Shown here piece by piece: positions 46,428-59,814 of a stretch of 64,000 bases of DNA; positions within the stretch are counted from its first letter, which is position 1; each line of letters begins with the position of its first letter. The stretch covers positions 47,973,501-48,037,500 of the forward strand of contig NC_081844.1 in assembly GCF_963259705.1 (NCBI RefSeq). Reading direction: 5' to 3'. Both the position numbers and the translations under genes were made by a program. This DNA is from Myotis daubentonii (taxonomy: Eukaryota > Chordata > Mammalia > Chiroptera > Vespertilionidae). The notes below the pieces were generated by a model, which was given only the letters and a program-made list of their open reading frames with translations, was not told the origin of the DNA and made no database searches.

Positions 46428-47349
46428 AATAATCAGTCTGTGAACACTGCCATGAAAACAAATAATCAGCAATCACATATCTCATCCTATTATTGAGGAA
46501 AGGTTTGGAATTATAATTGGTCACTCCAAAAACTTGTGAGGGTCAAAATTGATTTTTATGACATGCACAGGGTTAGTTATTGACCAGCAAACTGACCAAC
46601 TTTGAAAGAGCTGTCCTTTGACTTTAAGCAAATGAACTAGTCAGCCAGAAAAATTCTTTTCTTTCTTTAATTAAAAAAAAAAAGATACATATTGCAAAAC
46701 CTCTTCACTAACTCATGATATGTGATGGGTACATTGTGAAATCTCAAGTTAATTGTCTAACCCCGTGCATTGCACAGACCAGAGGTAGGCCCTGCCTGCA
46801 GCTTTCACCTGGTGACGGATGTGGTTCTGCGGGATACCAGCAATAAAGCCTTTGCTCGCAGCAGTGAGTGGGAACTGATCATTTCTGGTTCAGCAATGCA
46901 ATTTAAATTGGTCTCCACCGGTAGTGTCACTAGGGGAAAGATCTTCACAGGCCCACTGGGGACTCTTCCTGTAGTGACTAAAATCGCTCATCTGGTATTT
47001 CACGAGATGGGTTTTTAAATAGGGAACTCCTCAACAGTAGTCTAGTGTCTGGTGTAGAATTGAGGACATGGAATATGCCCTCAATAATTACTGACCTAGC
47101 AACACTTCTTTCAGAATTTCAAAAATATATTTCTTGATTGTTAAAGATTTACGTCCCTTTTCATTTCAGATGTATCATTAGAAAAAAAGGAAGAGAGATA
47201 GGGGTTAATGTCAGGGAGACAGGTTTTAAGCATTGGAGCTCACCTAAGATAATTTGCTTTTATCTATTTCCATTTTGTTCTGCAATGAGACAGGGATGGT
47301 GTGCTGTGGGGTTTACATACCCCTTTCAGTGGCACACATTGCATGGAGC
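46428..47349. other. No gene recognised; one 82-codon open stretch of unknown nature
   Basis: The open stretch at 46770-47018 on the + strand would need a TTG start, matches nothing I recognise and is probably chance. The surrounding sequence is unclassified. Confidence 0.4.
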
Positions 47350-47616
47350 TGTGCTACTCAAAGTGTAATCCACGCACCAGTGCTGGTCCATAAACTACTT
47401 GTTACCAATTCTGCAGGATTAGTGGGGAAATCTAGAGGCAGTGCATAGAAACATTTTAGAGCAACTTGACATTGTCAGAACGCCCCAGCACTTCAGTAGA
47501 CTCATCCCTTTGAGCATGATATAGACCAAAACATTAGTTCACCAATATAAAAAATGAATTGGAAATAAAAACAAACACAACTGGTCTTTTACCACAAGAT
47601 GGTTTGAGAAGCACTG
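47350..47616 (+). mobile_element. Ancient hAT-Charlie-like MITE
   Basis: Ends resemble hAT inverted repeats: 'gtgctactcaaagtgtaat' and 'ggtttgagaagcactg'. Diverged; exact family not named. Confidence 0.6.
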
Positions 47617-47965
47617 ATCGAGTGTATTTAGTTAGATATGTGACCTCAACATGAGAGTCCTCTGTACTTCATATGTTCTCTGTGCCGGATAGTTGTTGAA
47701 TATTTCTGGAGATCTGAATGGTAGACTTGTTAGTGACAACCTCCTATGTTTGCCCCTATATTGTAGGTCCTTGAATGCTTTTCTTTTTCCTGTATGAATC
47801 CATTGCCTAATAATGGTTATGTGACTTCAAAAAAATGTGGCCACATTCATTAAAAAACTTAATTTAACATAAAGCAATATAAGAATCGTATAGCTAGGTC
47901 ACCAAGGAGAAGTTTATAAATGACTACCTGATGCCAATCTACTCTCACTCCTAGGGTGTATGCCC

Positions 47966-48054
47966 TTCTTTCCTTCCTTCCTTCCTTCCTTCCTTCCTTC
48001 CTTCCTTCCTTCCTTCCTTCCTTCCTTCCTTCCTTCCTTCCTTCCTTCCTTTCT
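47966..48054. repeat. (CTTC)n microsatellite
   Basis: About 21 almost perfect TTCC repeats. Confidence 0.97.
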
Positions 48055-48428
48055 TTTTATTCAAACTCATTTGTGTGTGATTGTCATATGTGTGAGTGTG
48101 TGTTGTGGTGGCAGTGGGCATAGAGGGACCTGCTAATAGCATGGACAACTCTCATGATCAAACCTCCCTGATTATAACACTCTTCAAGGTGATATTGGAA
48201 GCAAGATCACAATTTGGATTAAGTCACAATAACAAACACCATACAAGCAGAATGTCATATTGTGGTATAGTATATATAGATGAAATAGATGCTTATGATC
48301 TGAGGGATGGGATAGGAGTGGGAGTTCTTCATTAAAAGGCTTAGCTGTGTCCTAGGACAAAGGGGTTTCTGGTGAGCCATCTGCCTTGGGAGTTGATTAC
48401 TGGTTAGTTCTCTTATATTATACTAGAG

Positions 48429-48653
48429 CAGTGGTTCTCAACCTTCCTAATGCCGCGACCCTTTAATACAGTTCCTCATGTTGTGGTGACCCCCAACCAT
48501 AAAACTATTTTCGTTGCTACTTTATAACTGTAATTTTGCTACTGTTATGAATCGTAATGTAAATATCTGATATGCAGGATGTATTTAGGTGACCCCTGTG
48601 AAAGGGTCATTCGACCCCCAAAGGGGTCGCGACCCACAGGTTGAGAACCGCTG
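48429..48653 (-). mobile_element. SPIN-like hAT MITE inserted into a Helitron terminus
   Basis: Reverse of the element at 12913: starts 'cagtggttctcaaccttcct' and ends 'gacccacaggttgagaaccg' before 'ctg'. Exact 8-bp duplication 'tactagag' at 48421-48428 and 48654-48661; this duplicate contains the CTAG end of the adjoining Helitron. Confidence 0.93.
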
Positions 48654-48655
48654 TA

Positions 48656-49121
48656 CTAGAGGCTCGGTGCACGAATTCATGCACCAGTGGTGTCCCTTGG
48701 CCTGGCCTGTGGGATTGGGCTGAAACTGGCTCTCTGACATCCCCTGAGGGGTTCTGGATTACAAGAGGGCACAGGCCAGGCTGAGGGACCCCACTGGTGC
48801 ACAATTGGGGCCAGGAAAGGACACTGGAGGTTGGCCAGCCGGGGAGGCACCGTGAAAGGGCTCCAGGCCATGAATCACTCAGTCTCAATCAGCCGGACCC
48901 CAGCAGCAAGCTAATCTACCAGGCAGAGCGTCTGCCCCCTGGTGGTCAGTGCATGTCATAGCGACTGGTTGACCAGTGGACTGTCTGCCCCCTGGTGGTC
49001 AGTGCACGTCATAGTGAGAGGTTGAGCGGCCTTAGCATATCATTAACATATTATGCTTGATTGGTTGAATGGCTGTGCAGATAACCAGACAATTGGCATA
49101 ATAGGCTTTTATTAGATAGGA
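48656..49121 (-). mobile_element. Helitron with its 3' end duplicated by the SPIN insertion
   Basis: On the + strand 'ctagaggctcggtgcac' with hairpin 'gtgcacgaattcatgcac', to 'ataggcttttattagatagg' plus A before a host T. Internal 'tctgccccctggtggtcagt' occurs twice about 60 bp apart. Confidence 0.92.
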
Positions 49122-50104
49122 TGCCTGGCAGTGCTGGATCCTCATTTTGGTCTAGAGACAAAGCTTTCAGCTTTCCTGCTTTAGAAGTTTGGTCTCAATA
49201 GGTGGCAGGAGCAATGGCAAGAACGTTGCATTCTGTTCTTCATAACACAGGCCTCTACTAGCAACCACGCCCACTCCTCTGGATACACAGGCAGAGTTGA
49301 CCAGACCAGAATTTTTACATCCCTGAGCATTTCCCTTGTCTAATTCATGTTCTATTAAGCACAACCTGCTTCTCTTATACCCAAGGGAAAATTTACCAAA
49401 AGCTAAACACTCCATACTTCAGTGATAAATAAATATCATCTCTTAAAAATATCTAAATGTAATAACGTTATACAAACAGCCCATAAGGGACTCCAATTTC
49501 TGCCCTATGATAAACAACTCATGAAAGTACTATTATTTAAAGGAAACTGAAATTTGCCACCCTATTTTCATAACCCTGTGTGGAATATTAGTTTCTGTGA
49601 ACTTTAAGTAATAGAACAGGCTAACCAGATTTGCCTCTACTAGTTTTTTCCAATGCAATCAGGATTCTGTTTCAGCAGTGTTACAGTCTGGGTCCCCCAG
49701 GAAGCAGACTTGGAGAAAGAGATTAATGAGTAGTAAATGCATTACGAAGTACCCTTGGAATCAAGCCTGTGGACAGGAAGGAACAGGTTCAAGCAGGGGG
49801 AGAGATTGAAATGTAATGTACTTGCAACTGAAGCCCCAGAGAACCCTATGGGTTGCCTTGGGGTGGGCTCTGCCTTCAGAATCGTCCCAGGTTGAGGTTA
49901 GGGGCTGGGCCTGTATAGCATCATGTTGATCCTTTTTTGCAATATGAACAGCTCATGACAGGAGGATCTTAGGGAAGGAGATTTTTCAGGTGAGGCAATT
50001 CCTGAAAATGGCTAACAGCTGAAGGCAGTGTCTTGGCAGCACTTCCAGCCTCTGGTGGAGTAATTGCTTTTAGTACTAATGGGGGTCCGGGCTGTGCGTC
50101 TCAG
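49122..50104. other. No gene recognised; possible old repeat at 49680-49900
   Basis: 'tctgggtcccccaggaagca' and the lines after it have the look of an old LTR or repeat, but I cannot assign it. Confidence 0.4.
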
Positions 50105-50523
50105 TGTTATGGGCTGAATTGCACACCCCTCAAATGCAGCCCACGTCGAAGTCCTAACCCCCAGTACCTTGGAATGGAACTGTATTTGGAGATATGGGCT
50201 TAAAAGAGGTGATTAAGTTAAAATGAGATTTTTTTTTTTTTGAGTGGGCCCTGATCCAATCTAACTGGTGTCGTTAGAAGAAGAGGAAATTTGGACACAA
50301 GGAGAGACATCGGATACGTGCACTCACAGAGAGATGACCCTGTGGAGGTACAGCTAGAAGGGGCCACATGTAAGCCATGGGAGAGGCCTCAGAAAGAACC
50401 AAACCTGTCAACACCCTGATCTTGGATTTCCAGCCTCCAGAACCTGGAGAAATGAAGGCCGGTTATATAAGCCACTCAGTCTGTGATATTTTGTTATGGC
50501 AGCCCTAGCAGACTGACTCAGTA
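50105..50523 (+). mobile_element. MLT1 solo LTR (MaLR)
   Basis: Follows the MLT1 consensus closely: 'tgttatgggctgaattgcac', 'aagtcctaacccccagtacc', 'gtgattaagttaaaatgag', 'agaggaaatttggacacaag', 'ttttgttatggcagccctag'. No internal coding adjoins it. Confidence 0.93.
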
Positions 50524-50702
50524 TCCACTAGATGCAGCCATATAGAAAAAGTTTTCTAATAAGCTTGGTTTTGGTCATCAGTCAGTCTGAGGTTAATTTA
50601 CTTTGTGTGTGTGTGGTTTGTTGTGTTAGGAGAGACCTAACTAGTGGCATTCTTTCTTACCATTAAAGTAGTTTTATTGATACTATATGTTGCTGTGCTT
50701 TT

Positions 50703-50740
50703 TTTTTAATTCTCACCTGAGGATCTTTAGGATCTTTTTT

Positions 50741-50803
<63 letters not shown>

Positions 50804-50978
50804 GGGAGAGAGAAACATGGACATGAGAGAGACACGTTGATTGGTTGCCTCCCACATGCATCCCTACCAGGGCTGGGGAACCTACAAGGGAGGTTTGTGC
50901 CCTTGACCAGGAATCAAACATGAGACCTTTCAGTCCATGGGCTGACACTCTAACCATTGAGCCAAACTGTTCAGGGCC
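50703..50978 (-). mobile_element. Ves SINE with expanded (GA)n
   Basis: Reverse copy: GA run at 50743-50797, 'gattggttgcctcccacatg', 'tgtgcccttgaccaggaatc', 'ctaaccattgagccaaactg'. Confidence 0.9.
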
Positions 50979-52963
50979 TATATATTGGTTTTACATAGCT
51001 AATTTATGCAAATATGATATCATTTACTCATGTATTCAGCTCCCGAAATATGATATCAGCATTCAATTCTAAGTCAAAAGGCTGGATTTATGACTCACTT
51101 AAGAAAGGGAGGAGTAAGTTTGTTAGGCACAGTCTCTCCAACATAGAGGACTGCTGATCTTCTATAGGTTTGTTGGGAAGTGTGGAGTTCAAGTATTGGC
51201 AAGAATGAGTTAATTCACTTGGAGAAGCTTCTTCATGGGGTTAAGAATGTTGCTGATGGGCTAAATTTCAGAGGCATGTTCATTGAAGTGAGGCTGATGA
51301 TTGGCTGGCTGTAAAATGTAGGAGGGTGCCACTGATTGGCTGGCTTTCAGAAGCATGTTCATTGAGGTGAGTTATTATTGATTGAGCAAACAAATTTAAT
51401 CCAGTTCTGGTTGTTGCTTTTTACGATGACTATAAAACAATCAATCTTTTGCTAGGAGTGTGAAAATAGTGACTTGCAAATAGTCAATGTCAACAAATAC
51501 TTGCTGGACTAATTAAAAGATGGAAGATACCAAGTAGGCCTTTCAATACCTGAGTGTGGATTTCAGGGGAGAGTGTGGGCCTTCAGGAGTCACTGCTATA
51601 TACTTGGGGTTTAAGGCCTGTTTCTGGACAAGTCACTTTGGAAAAGTAAATGTAGAAAAAAGAGAAGTCTGAGGAGTGATCACTGGGCATTCAGGGTTTT
51701 GCAAAATTTTCTTCTCTTTGACATGGTAGTTCAAAAACCTCAGTAGTCTGAGACTTCAAAAATATTAATAAAGGTATAAAATAAATTGGCACATGGCCTA
51801 TTTACTATCACGATTTTTGTGTGTTTGGGTTGAATTCCTTGTGACCATTCTCCACCCCAAGTTGCTGAGCACAAATAAATGAAATAAGTGATGGTAGGGT
51901 TCAGCGACCCCTTTTGAGCCACGAGATAAAGCTCAGTATAATATGGAATGCCAACTGTAACTGAAAAAGGAAACCTGAGCAAATAAGAAAGATCAACAAG
52001 TTTGTTCCCATCCTTCTCTCCCCTAGTGGGAGCATGAATCTAAAGTGGGTTAGAAGAAAATGTTCCTTCCAGAGAGCAGAGATTACAGAGAAATAGTGTT
52101 GGCATGTGACCCCTTCTGGAGGATGAGGGGCAGCGCTTAACTCTGCCTGCTCCAAAGGCATGCTGCAAGGTCTCTTTCAGAAAACTTGGGGCAATTTGAA
52201 TGCGAGGGACTGGTGCCCACTTTTTGGTCTAGGGGTGTTCCCAAGGCAGGTCTGACTGTATGGGCCTCTCACACTGGCCTAGGGAACTGGGTAGCATGGC
52301 ACAGTTGGGAGAAATGCCCAGGAATAACATGAGTCCATACCAGCAGGTGGAGCAAGCATAGATGAGGTTTCCTGAGTGAACCTGCGAACTAGAGAAGGCA
52401 GGAGGTGTTGTCACCCCCACAGATGAACAAAATAAAGAAAAATCAGCTCAGTGGGACACATGGAGACCAAGAACTTGACTGAAGTGAAAAAAGAGGCCCT
52501 TCCTCCGTTGCATCGACCTTCCCAGGAAACTACCATCAAACATCACATTAGAGAGGCAGCATGATGTTGCCTAATTTTTTTTTTTTTTTTTATTCTTAGA
52601 CTGAGTTTAGGCAAATGGGATGCACTAAGTAACTAGGCCTAGAATAAGAGAAAATGATGTTGACAGAGATGTAAAATTGACCAGAGTGCAGAACATGGTG
52701 GAACACTGTTCAGAATTATTAGGGTTTTTCTTTTTCTTTTTGACATTAGAATAGTGCCTGACATATAGAAAGAGCTCCATAAACATTTGTACCTCCTTGT
52801 AAATAAATAAGTCATCCAGAGGCACCAAAGTTGGTCGAAGGATTAGAAACAATGTTCAATTTGTGTGTTTTTTTAATTTTTGAAACTCACTCCAGAAATA
52901 ATAGATTTGAAAAAGCAAACTTTGATTTGTAAGATATTAATTCTGTTCAAAGAAGAAAGACTC
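50979..52963. other. No gene recognised; diverged ~78-bp duplication at 51266-51390
   Basis: 'tttcagaggcatgttcattg' and 'tttcagaagcatgttcattg' recur about 78 bp apart. Otherwise nothing classifiable. Confidence 0.5.
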
Positions 52964-53700
52964 TTAAGAACCAAAGAGAGGCCTGGAAGGAAGCCGGGGT
53001 CTGACTTTATGCCACTGCATTAAATTTAACATAGAATAAGTGGTGGCGAGATGAAAGGGACTTGTGCTGGGAGCAGGAGTAAGAGGGTCATGGGAGATGA
53101 AGCTTGAGGAACTCAATGGTATCTGGTACAAGGTGCCTGCATTTAGGGAAGTGGGACCCGCTTGGAGAAACTGCTGGACATGATAGGTCACCTGCACCAG
53201 GGAGGCAAACCAATGTCTGTCTTTTGGATGCGCACTGCATGCTGCTGCCGCCGCCACCGCCGCCGCCGGGCAGCCCCTTTGGCTGATCTGCTCCTTGCTG
53301 CCTGTTGTCTTGCCTCTCAGTGGACTATCTAGCAGAGGTGATGCATTCCGTGCCCACAGATTTTGCAGACTCCCCATGTTACATTCCCTTCTTCCAGTGC
53401 CCAGGCCCCAGCGCGAAGTGGCAGGTGAGGATATGCCATCCGGAGTGGTGGTGGTCTTGTGGAAGGAAGGCTCCCAGCACCTGTTCTTTGGTGGGACTAC
53501 CGCGGCAGACCCATCTCCATTACATGTTAAATTTCTATTCTATCTCCTTATGCTTTTTCTTATTTGCTACCACTTCCCATCTCCACTATGAAAGCCTTAC
53601 CAATCTTTCCAATGATCATAAGGTCACCTCTTCTGTGAAAACCTGTTCTCTGCCTCTCTTCCACCCCATGTCTTCTTGATGCTTTTACTGATTTAAGCGA
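52964..53700 (+). other. CCG-repeat region with a splice-site-bounded open segment (speculative)
   Basis: A CCG/CTG triplet stretch lies at 53241-53268. Next, a pyrimidine tract ends in CAG at 53320, an open segment of 104 bases follows, and a donor-like CAG|GTGAGG sits at 53424/53425. In one frame it reads 'VDYLAEVMHSVPTDFADSPC' onwards without a stop. No recognised protein family, no partner exons and no transcript evidence; it could be chance. Confidence 0.2.
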
Positions 53701-55647
53701 AGAATGGAATTGGTTGGCTCCACAATCCAAGGCAGAGGATGCACAAGGATAAAGATGGATCTTTGGAATGAGTGCAATCTAGGGTGCAAATGCTGCCATA
53801 ACCCTCACTCTGCATCGTTTATCAGTGCTTAACTTTACAAATAGTATTCATTCTTCCAAGCTAGTTCTCTCCATGAGGAAGAAATCTGGGCTACCAGAAG
53901 AAACACGGGCTTATATTTTTCAGTTTAATCACCAGAAAAAAAAGAACACTCTCTACCCTTGATCCCAGTTCAATATAATCTACAGGAAGGATGGCACTGG
54001 CCTGCCTTGCTTGCCCAGCCTGGGTCTATGGACTTGGAGTGGTGAGGGCCACTGCCATGCACAAGACGGTAGACAGTAGCTAAAGAATCGTGATGTTTTG
54101 CCTGAAAAAGATAGGTCTATTATGCAAATCAATCCTAGATAAATTAATTACAGGAAGTAAATTGAGTAATACTGTAGTGACTAGAAAATAATATCGCATT
54201 TCATATAACCTTATTATAATACCTCCATATGTAATTGTTTGTATTGTTATATTACATATATAAGGGGAGTATATTAGATTAGGAATTAAATGAGGTATCA
54301 AACCTTATGCAATTTAATGACATCTCTCTTAAGACTCAGACCGAAATAAGATATATTTTTATTTAATAAGTTAAGTTAGGTATTATATATCCAAACATTC
54401 AAATCATTTATTTATGAATCATGTAGTGACTAAAAAGACCTATTTGGTTTTATTAGAAATTAACTACATAATGTGTCCATAATGAAATCAGTACAGTCAG
54501 TGCCTTTTGGGTATTACTATTTTTTTTTTAATTCAAATATGGGACTTCTCTTGATACACCGCATGATTTTAGATGAACACCCTCTGTCCATTAGCATGTG
54601 CATGTAGAATTCAACTACTGGATATTAGGTTACAAAAATTATTCCATGCTTCTGTAAACAACAGCAATGAATCCGTTTAGTAGTTAAAATAAGTTATAGA
54701 ATGGCTCTTTCCCATAATCTCTCAGATTACATCAAATGTTTCTGTAAAATGCAGAGGCAGATGTTGGCACGATATATAAAGCTAATCTCGTGAAATTGTA
54801 GTCACCATTCCCAATTTTCAATTATATTTCTCACTATTATGTCTGTGAGGAAGGACCAACACTGAAAGTCTTGTACTCAAAGCTGTGATGGGATTTGTGG
54901 TTGACTGTAAATTCAGAGCAACTGTCAATGATCATTATCTCATATAAAATTGTCATGATTTTAGTCGAATGCTTTACTTGTTAAAGATGGTTGAACTGAT
55001 GGTAACTATTACAGCTAGATTTAATTTTACAGTGGCCATTAGGTGACCAAATGACTCATTTGCAAAGGGCCAATTTGTGACATGATTAGGGAGAAATAAG
55101 ACCCTAGTATTTTTAAAAGTTAGAATTCGCATTATAAATCTGAAAACTAAAATGTAGTTCCTCTCTGTGTGTGTTTTGATAAAAAGGAGTTGTACCAGGG
55201 TGGTATAGGAGAATTCCCTTTGTGATTTAGAGAAATAAAGCTGAACTTTATGGTTTATATTTTTTTTTCACTAGCCAGAATAATTTATGGCACTTAATCA
55301 CTGTAAAAGATGCAGTCAAGAAGAAAAAAAGTCCTGTCATAAATATCACAAAAGAATCCGGAAGTCCTCCCACAAGTGGTTTTTTTATACCCTCTAATTC
55401 ATGCATGTCATTCTGGTGACAGCTGTGGATTCAGAATTGGGAAAACAATAACAAAGCTTAATGAGATTTGTAAATTATTATAATAAAAAACCCTTCAAGC
55501 AGCCAAACTCATTTTTGTAGTCATTTAAAACTCTATTGCAGGAGGGACTTGATTTAGAATAAATAACATTTTTGTTTCCCACAAAGAGACAAAAAAATTT
55601 AACAGATTTTTCTGCATATAAATTGTTAAAAATCTTTTATAATTGAG
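53701..55647. other. No gene recognised
   Basis: AT-rich sequence with no classifiable feature. Confidence 0.5.
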
Positions 55648-55950
55648 TGTGGTAGGATGAATAATGCCTTCTCCTTTACAGATTTTCTACTCCTTAATCC
55701 CTGCAACCTGTGACTATGTTACCGTACCTGGAAAAAGGGACTTCACAGATCTCATTAAGGTAAGGATCTTGAGAAGGGAGATTATCCCAGATTATCTGGA
55801 TGGGCCCAATGTAGTCATGAGGGTCCTTGTGAAAAGGAAGCAGGTAAGCCAGTAGCAGGAGATGTGAAAAAGAAAGCGGGAGATTAGAATGATGCCAGGA
55901 AGGGGCCAAAGCCAAGGCATGTAGGTGGCTTCTAGAAGCTGGAAAAGACT
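55648..55950 (+). mobile_element. MaLR (MLT1-type) LTR, 5' part
   Basis: 'tgtggtaggatgaataatgc', 'cctgtgactatgttaccgta', 'gggacttcacagatctcatt', 'gatgggcccaatgtagtcat', 'gcttctagaagctggaaaag'. The LTR's last third is missing. Confidence 0.88.
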
Positions 55951-56299
55951 TTAAAAGGCATGTCTTTAGAAATAAATGATATCAACATTGGAAGATCATT
56001 TCCTTACAGGTCACTAGAATACCTTTTAAACAATTTCCCTTTCCATTTTTTCCAAATGAAATGAAAACAGTATTTTTTTAATGATAGACTCAATATCCCA
56101 AGCATCAAAGAGATGGGAAATACAAATAGTTCTATTTCCCGGTAGTAAATAAGTAGGAATGTCTAGGCAACAAGACCCTGGGCTGTTCAAACCTGAGCGA
56201 TGTCTGTTGGTGATATGAAAAGCCCATGACACCTTAACAATGAGAGATATTTTGGGGGCAAATATTAGCCTGAAATTGACACTCTTGACAAAATTCAGG

Positions 56300-56655
56300 G
56301 CTCTGTTTCCTCCCTGGTGTCAATCACTGCAGCCTTTTTGCTCCCACTGGCTGCCTACAATCAACATATGCTTTCCATTTGGCTCCTCCAGCAGGGCAAC
56401 TTGAGTTCTTTTCCTGCTAAAATCTCTGAAGTCTGCTTTTGCCACATGTCTCCATCTAGAGAAAATTCTTTGCTTGTAAAGGCTCATTTGAATAGATTGG
56501 GCCCGCTTGGATCATCCAGAATAAGCTTCCTATTTTGAGGTGTTTAACCTTAATTACTTTTATGAAGTACCTTTTGCCTGTAATGTCGCATATTCATAGG
56601 AGCCAGGGATTAGTGGGTGAACATCTCTAGGAGGCCATTTTGCCTCCCACACACA
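56300..56655 (-). mobile_element. MaLR (MLT1-type) LTR part, antisense
   Basis: 'gattgggcccgcttggatca', 'tccagaataagcttcc', 'gtttaaccttaattactttt', 'aggaggccattttgcctccc' follow the reverse MLT1 pattern. Confidence 0.8.
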
Positions 56656-56869
56656 TTTTTACATTTAAATATTTGATTTACCTGAAAATAGTTTTGCACA
56701 CATTTTTCAAAAAGACAAAATACTTTTCCAGGATTGGCAAGTTGTCCCAACTCTATTAACTATATTCTTCTTACTAACTGAATTTGGCTTCTGTTATGTA
56801 ATGAAATCATATCTAACTTGTCCATTTGACAATTTTATAGTACTTTTATTCTCCTTTCTTACTACAGTT

Positions 56870-57236
56870 TGTCTTAGTCAGTTAGGGTGCTATAACAAAA
56901 ATTCCATATACTGGGTGGTGTATAAACAGTAGAAATTTATTTCTTATAGTTTTGGAGGCTGGTAAACCCAAACAGGATCAAGTTGTTGATCGATTCGGTG
57001 TCTGGTGAGAGCCCTCTTTCTGGTTCATAGATGTCTTCTTGCTGTGTTCTTATATGGTGGAAGAGTGAGTGAGATTCCTGGGGTCTCTTTTATAGCGCAC
57101 TAATCCTATTCGCGAGGGCTCCACCCTCATGACATAACCACCTCCCAAATACCCAACCTCCTAATACCATCACATTGGGGGTTAGGATTTCAACATATGA
57201 ATTTTTGGAGGACATAAATATTCAGCCTATGGCACT
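56870..57236 (-). mobile_element. MaLR LTR (MLT1/MST type), antisense
   Basis: 'gtgctataacaaaaattcca', 'gattcggtgtctggtgagag', 'gagggctccaccctcatgac', 'taataccatcacattggggg', 'aggatttcaacatatgaatt'. Clear match; subfamily not fixed. Confidence 0.9.
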
Positions 57237-59671
57237 ATTTAAAAACTATGATTTTATTATATTAATAACCCACAAGTACATTTTCTGAAAAATATATTAA
57301 GCAGTATAGGTAAAGCTAATTCATTTTCAATGCTGTCTATAGTTACCTATGTCCCCTCCTGGTGAGAGGTAACCCCTATTAAAATTTGCTGTGAAATATT
57401 CCAAAGCCTTTTAATAATTTCATCAATACATGTTGATATGTATTCATAAAAACCTGCATTGCTGTGTTTATAGTTCTGTGTTTATAAAAAATGGTATCAT
57501 ATGCCCTAACTTGTCTTTTAAACCTAACTGCATACCTGTAACATACAGATTTCACTTATTCCTTTTAGTAGTTCTATTAAAAGTCATAATTTGGAAATAA
57601 TACACTTTGTTTTGCCATTCTTATTTTGTTGTTAATACAAAAATCTTGTTATTATACTCTTTCACCTTGTTCTACATAAGATGTAAGCAATAGATGCCAG
57701 GAATGTATATTTGTGACATACTTATGGGTATTTACTGAGCCCTTTTCAAGTAAGAGTCAGCTAAGAGATTTGTGAGCAGTCTAAACATCATATCACCCTC
57801 TTAAAAATAGTTGTGAAACTTTTTTCTTTTCTTACTCATTTCTGACTTATTATTTTTTGATATCTGAAAAGTTCTTATTTGGCAATCAACTATTATTTCA
57901 TTGCCATGTGTCCCACCCTACCCTCTTATAAGGTGAGATATCCATGATGATCCTTGATTTTGGTCTTTACAATATGCTGAAACAGTATACTAAGAGTTCA
58001 ATGCTTCATTACTTTCCAAATCAGTGTTCAATCTAGCAATATACATGATTTTTATTTTCCTGATGGCAAAGAAGTGGCACCAGAGTTTTTACTCTTCATG
58101 GATAAAACACATTAGGAAATGTGATAGTCTAATGTATCGCTTTCACTTTGTTTCTGGAATAGGTACATCCTATCTCATGGAGCAGGTGAATATAAGCATC
58201 TGTAATGTGATGTTCTAAGAAGATAATACATTCACTTTTGATATATCTTGCTGTCCTTTTCAATGCAAATACTTGATATGTTCAAATGATAAAAGAGATT
58301 ATTAATCTTTTCATAAGTCAATTGCCTATTGATTCCATGAAAACGGTCACTAATGTATGATGCCTGGAATCCTAAAAGGCAGGAACTCTGTGAAATCAGT
58401 TTCATGATGCTTTTGTCTATCAAATAATAAATAAAACACACAGACTTGACTGCATTACCATTTTTGCTTTGTCTTCAAGGAAAGTTCAAAGCTAAATTTA
58501 ATGCTAGGTCTTGGTTAATGTATTAATTTCCATGGTTACCATGTTTATTTCTACCTATATTTAATGGCTTGGAATTTTATATGTATACTTTTTAACAGCC
58601 TTATAATAAATATATTTTTCTCTTAAAAGCCAACTCAAATCCAATTTAAGAATCAGGAAAAAAAGATGTTAAAAATGATGAGATATATATTCTTCCTTCA
58701 AATGTTGGAATTTCCTAGACTACCAAAGGCCAATCTTTTCATATTCTGTCTCCTAACTGGTTTGCTTTGAAAGAGAATACAAAATTCTCAGGACGGGTAC
58801 CATAGAAATTCAATTAGCTAGCATTCAGTTCAACAGCATATTGAAGCAGTTCAGACTATTCAAATGTCTGAGTGGAGAATAACTTCAACTGTCTGCTTAT
58901 AATAGAGAAGGAATCTGTAGTAGAGTTTTAAAACTTCTCTTTTATCCCATCTCCCCCTCTCCTCCCAGCCCCCAACTTCAGCTTTAAGCTTTCATTAAAC
59001 TAAAATCAATCAAGCAAATAACATATGTGATTTACAGAATTCCATCCTCTTCATCCTGACCTTGCTGTGGTAGGTAGCAGTGATAAACAGGCCTCCACCT
59101 AGAGTTCCTTAATTGCTGCCAAGATTCCAGCCACTTGTCCCTAACTGTGCACATAAATCACTGCAATATGTTGCTACAGGGACACACAACACAAACAAAC
59201 ATCCTTAAACTTAAAGAACGCTGAACTCCCTCCCCACCAGGCATTCATGATTCTGACTTAGAAGAACAGAGGGAGCCATCACCTAAATGATAATGAAAGT
59301 TTTATCTTGAAAATAAATTCAGCACATAAGGACTCCATAGCAAAATGGAAATTGTTGAAATAAATACATTTGGAGCGATTTGACGCACACATGGATAACT
59401 TTTGGTCTTTGATGGATTTGTGACAACAAATGTACCAGAAATATTTTATAATTCGTCCCTCAATTGAGATTTATCATCTTGGCTTAGAAATGTGTATTTT
59501 TGTGTAGGAACAAATAATAAAACATTTGTTCATGGATCCATGACTATAACAGAAACTCTAGTGTCTCTTAAGTCTTTAAAAAACCTATTATGAATTTCAA
59601 AGCATCCCTTTGAATAACTGAGATTGTGAGCTTTTACCTGGAAAATTTGATGACTTGCCTTGCCAGTGTGG
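57237..59671. other. No gene recognised
   Basis: AT-rich, looks single-copy. Confidence 0.5.
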
Positions 59672-59673
59672 TA

Positions 59674-59768
59674 CATTCTAACTTCTGAACACATTTCGAA
59701 AAATGTACAGAAGTCAACTTCAAAAAATCTTTAAGTCAAGTTCTTTTTTTTTTAAAAAATGTTTTTAT

Positions 59769-59814
<46 letters not shown>

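Noticed and set aside
47951..48148. Lysine/glycine/arginine-rich frame
   Set aside because: Translation of the (CTTC)n microsatellite.
50663..50957. Serine/leucine-rich frames around 50.7-50.9 kb
   Set aside because: Translation of a (GA)n run inside a Ves SINE.
52964..53377. 137-codon minus-strand frame through the CCG repeat
   Set aside because: Low-complexity alanine run from the triplet repeat; no family resemblance.
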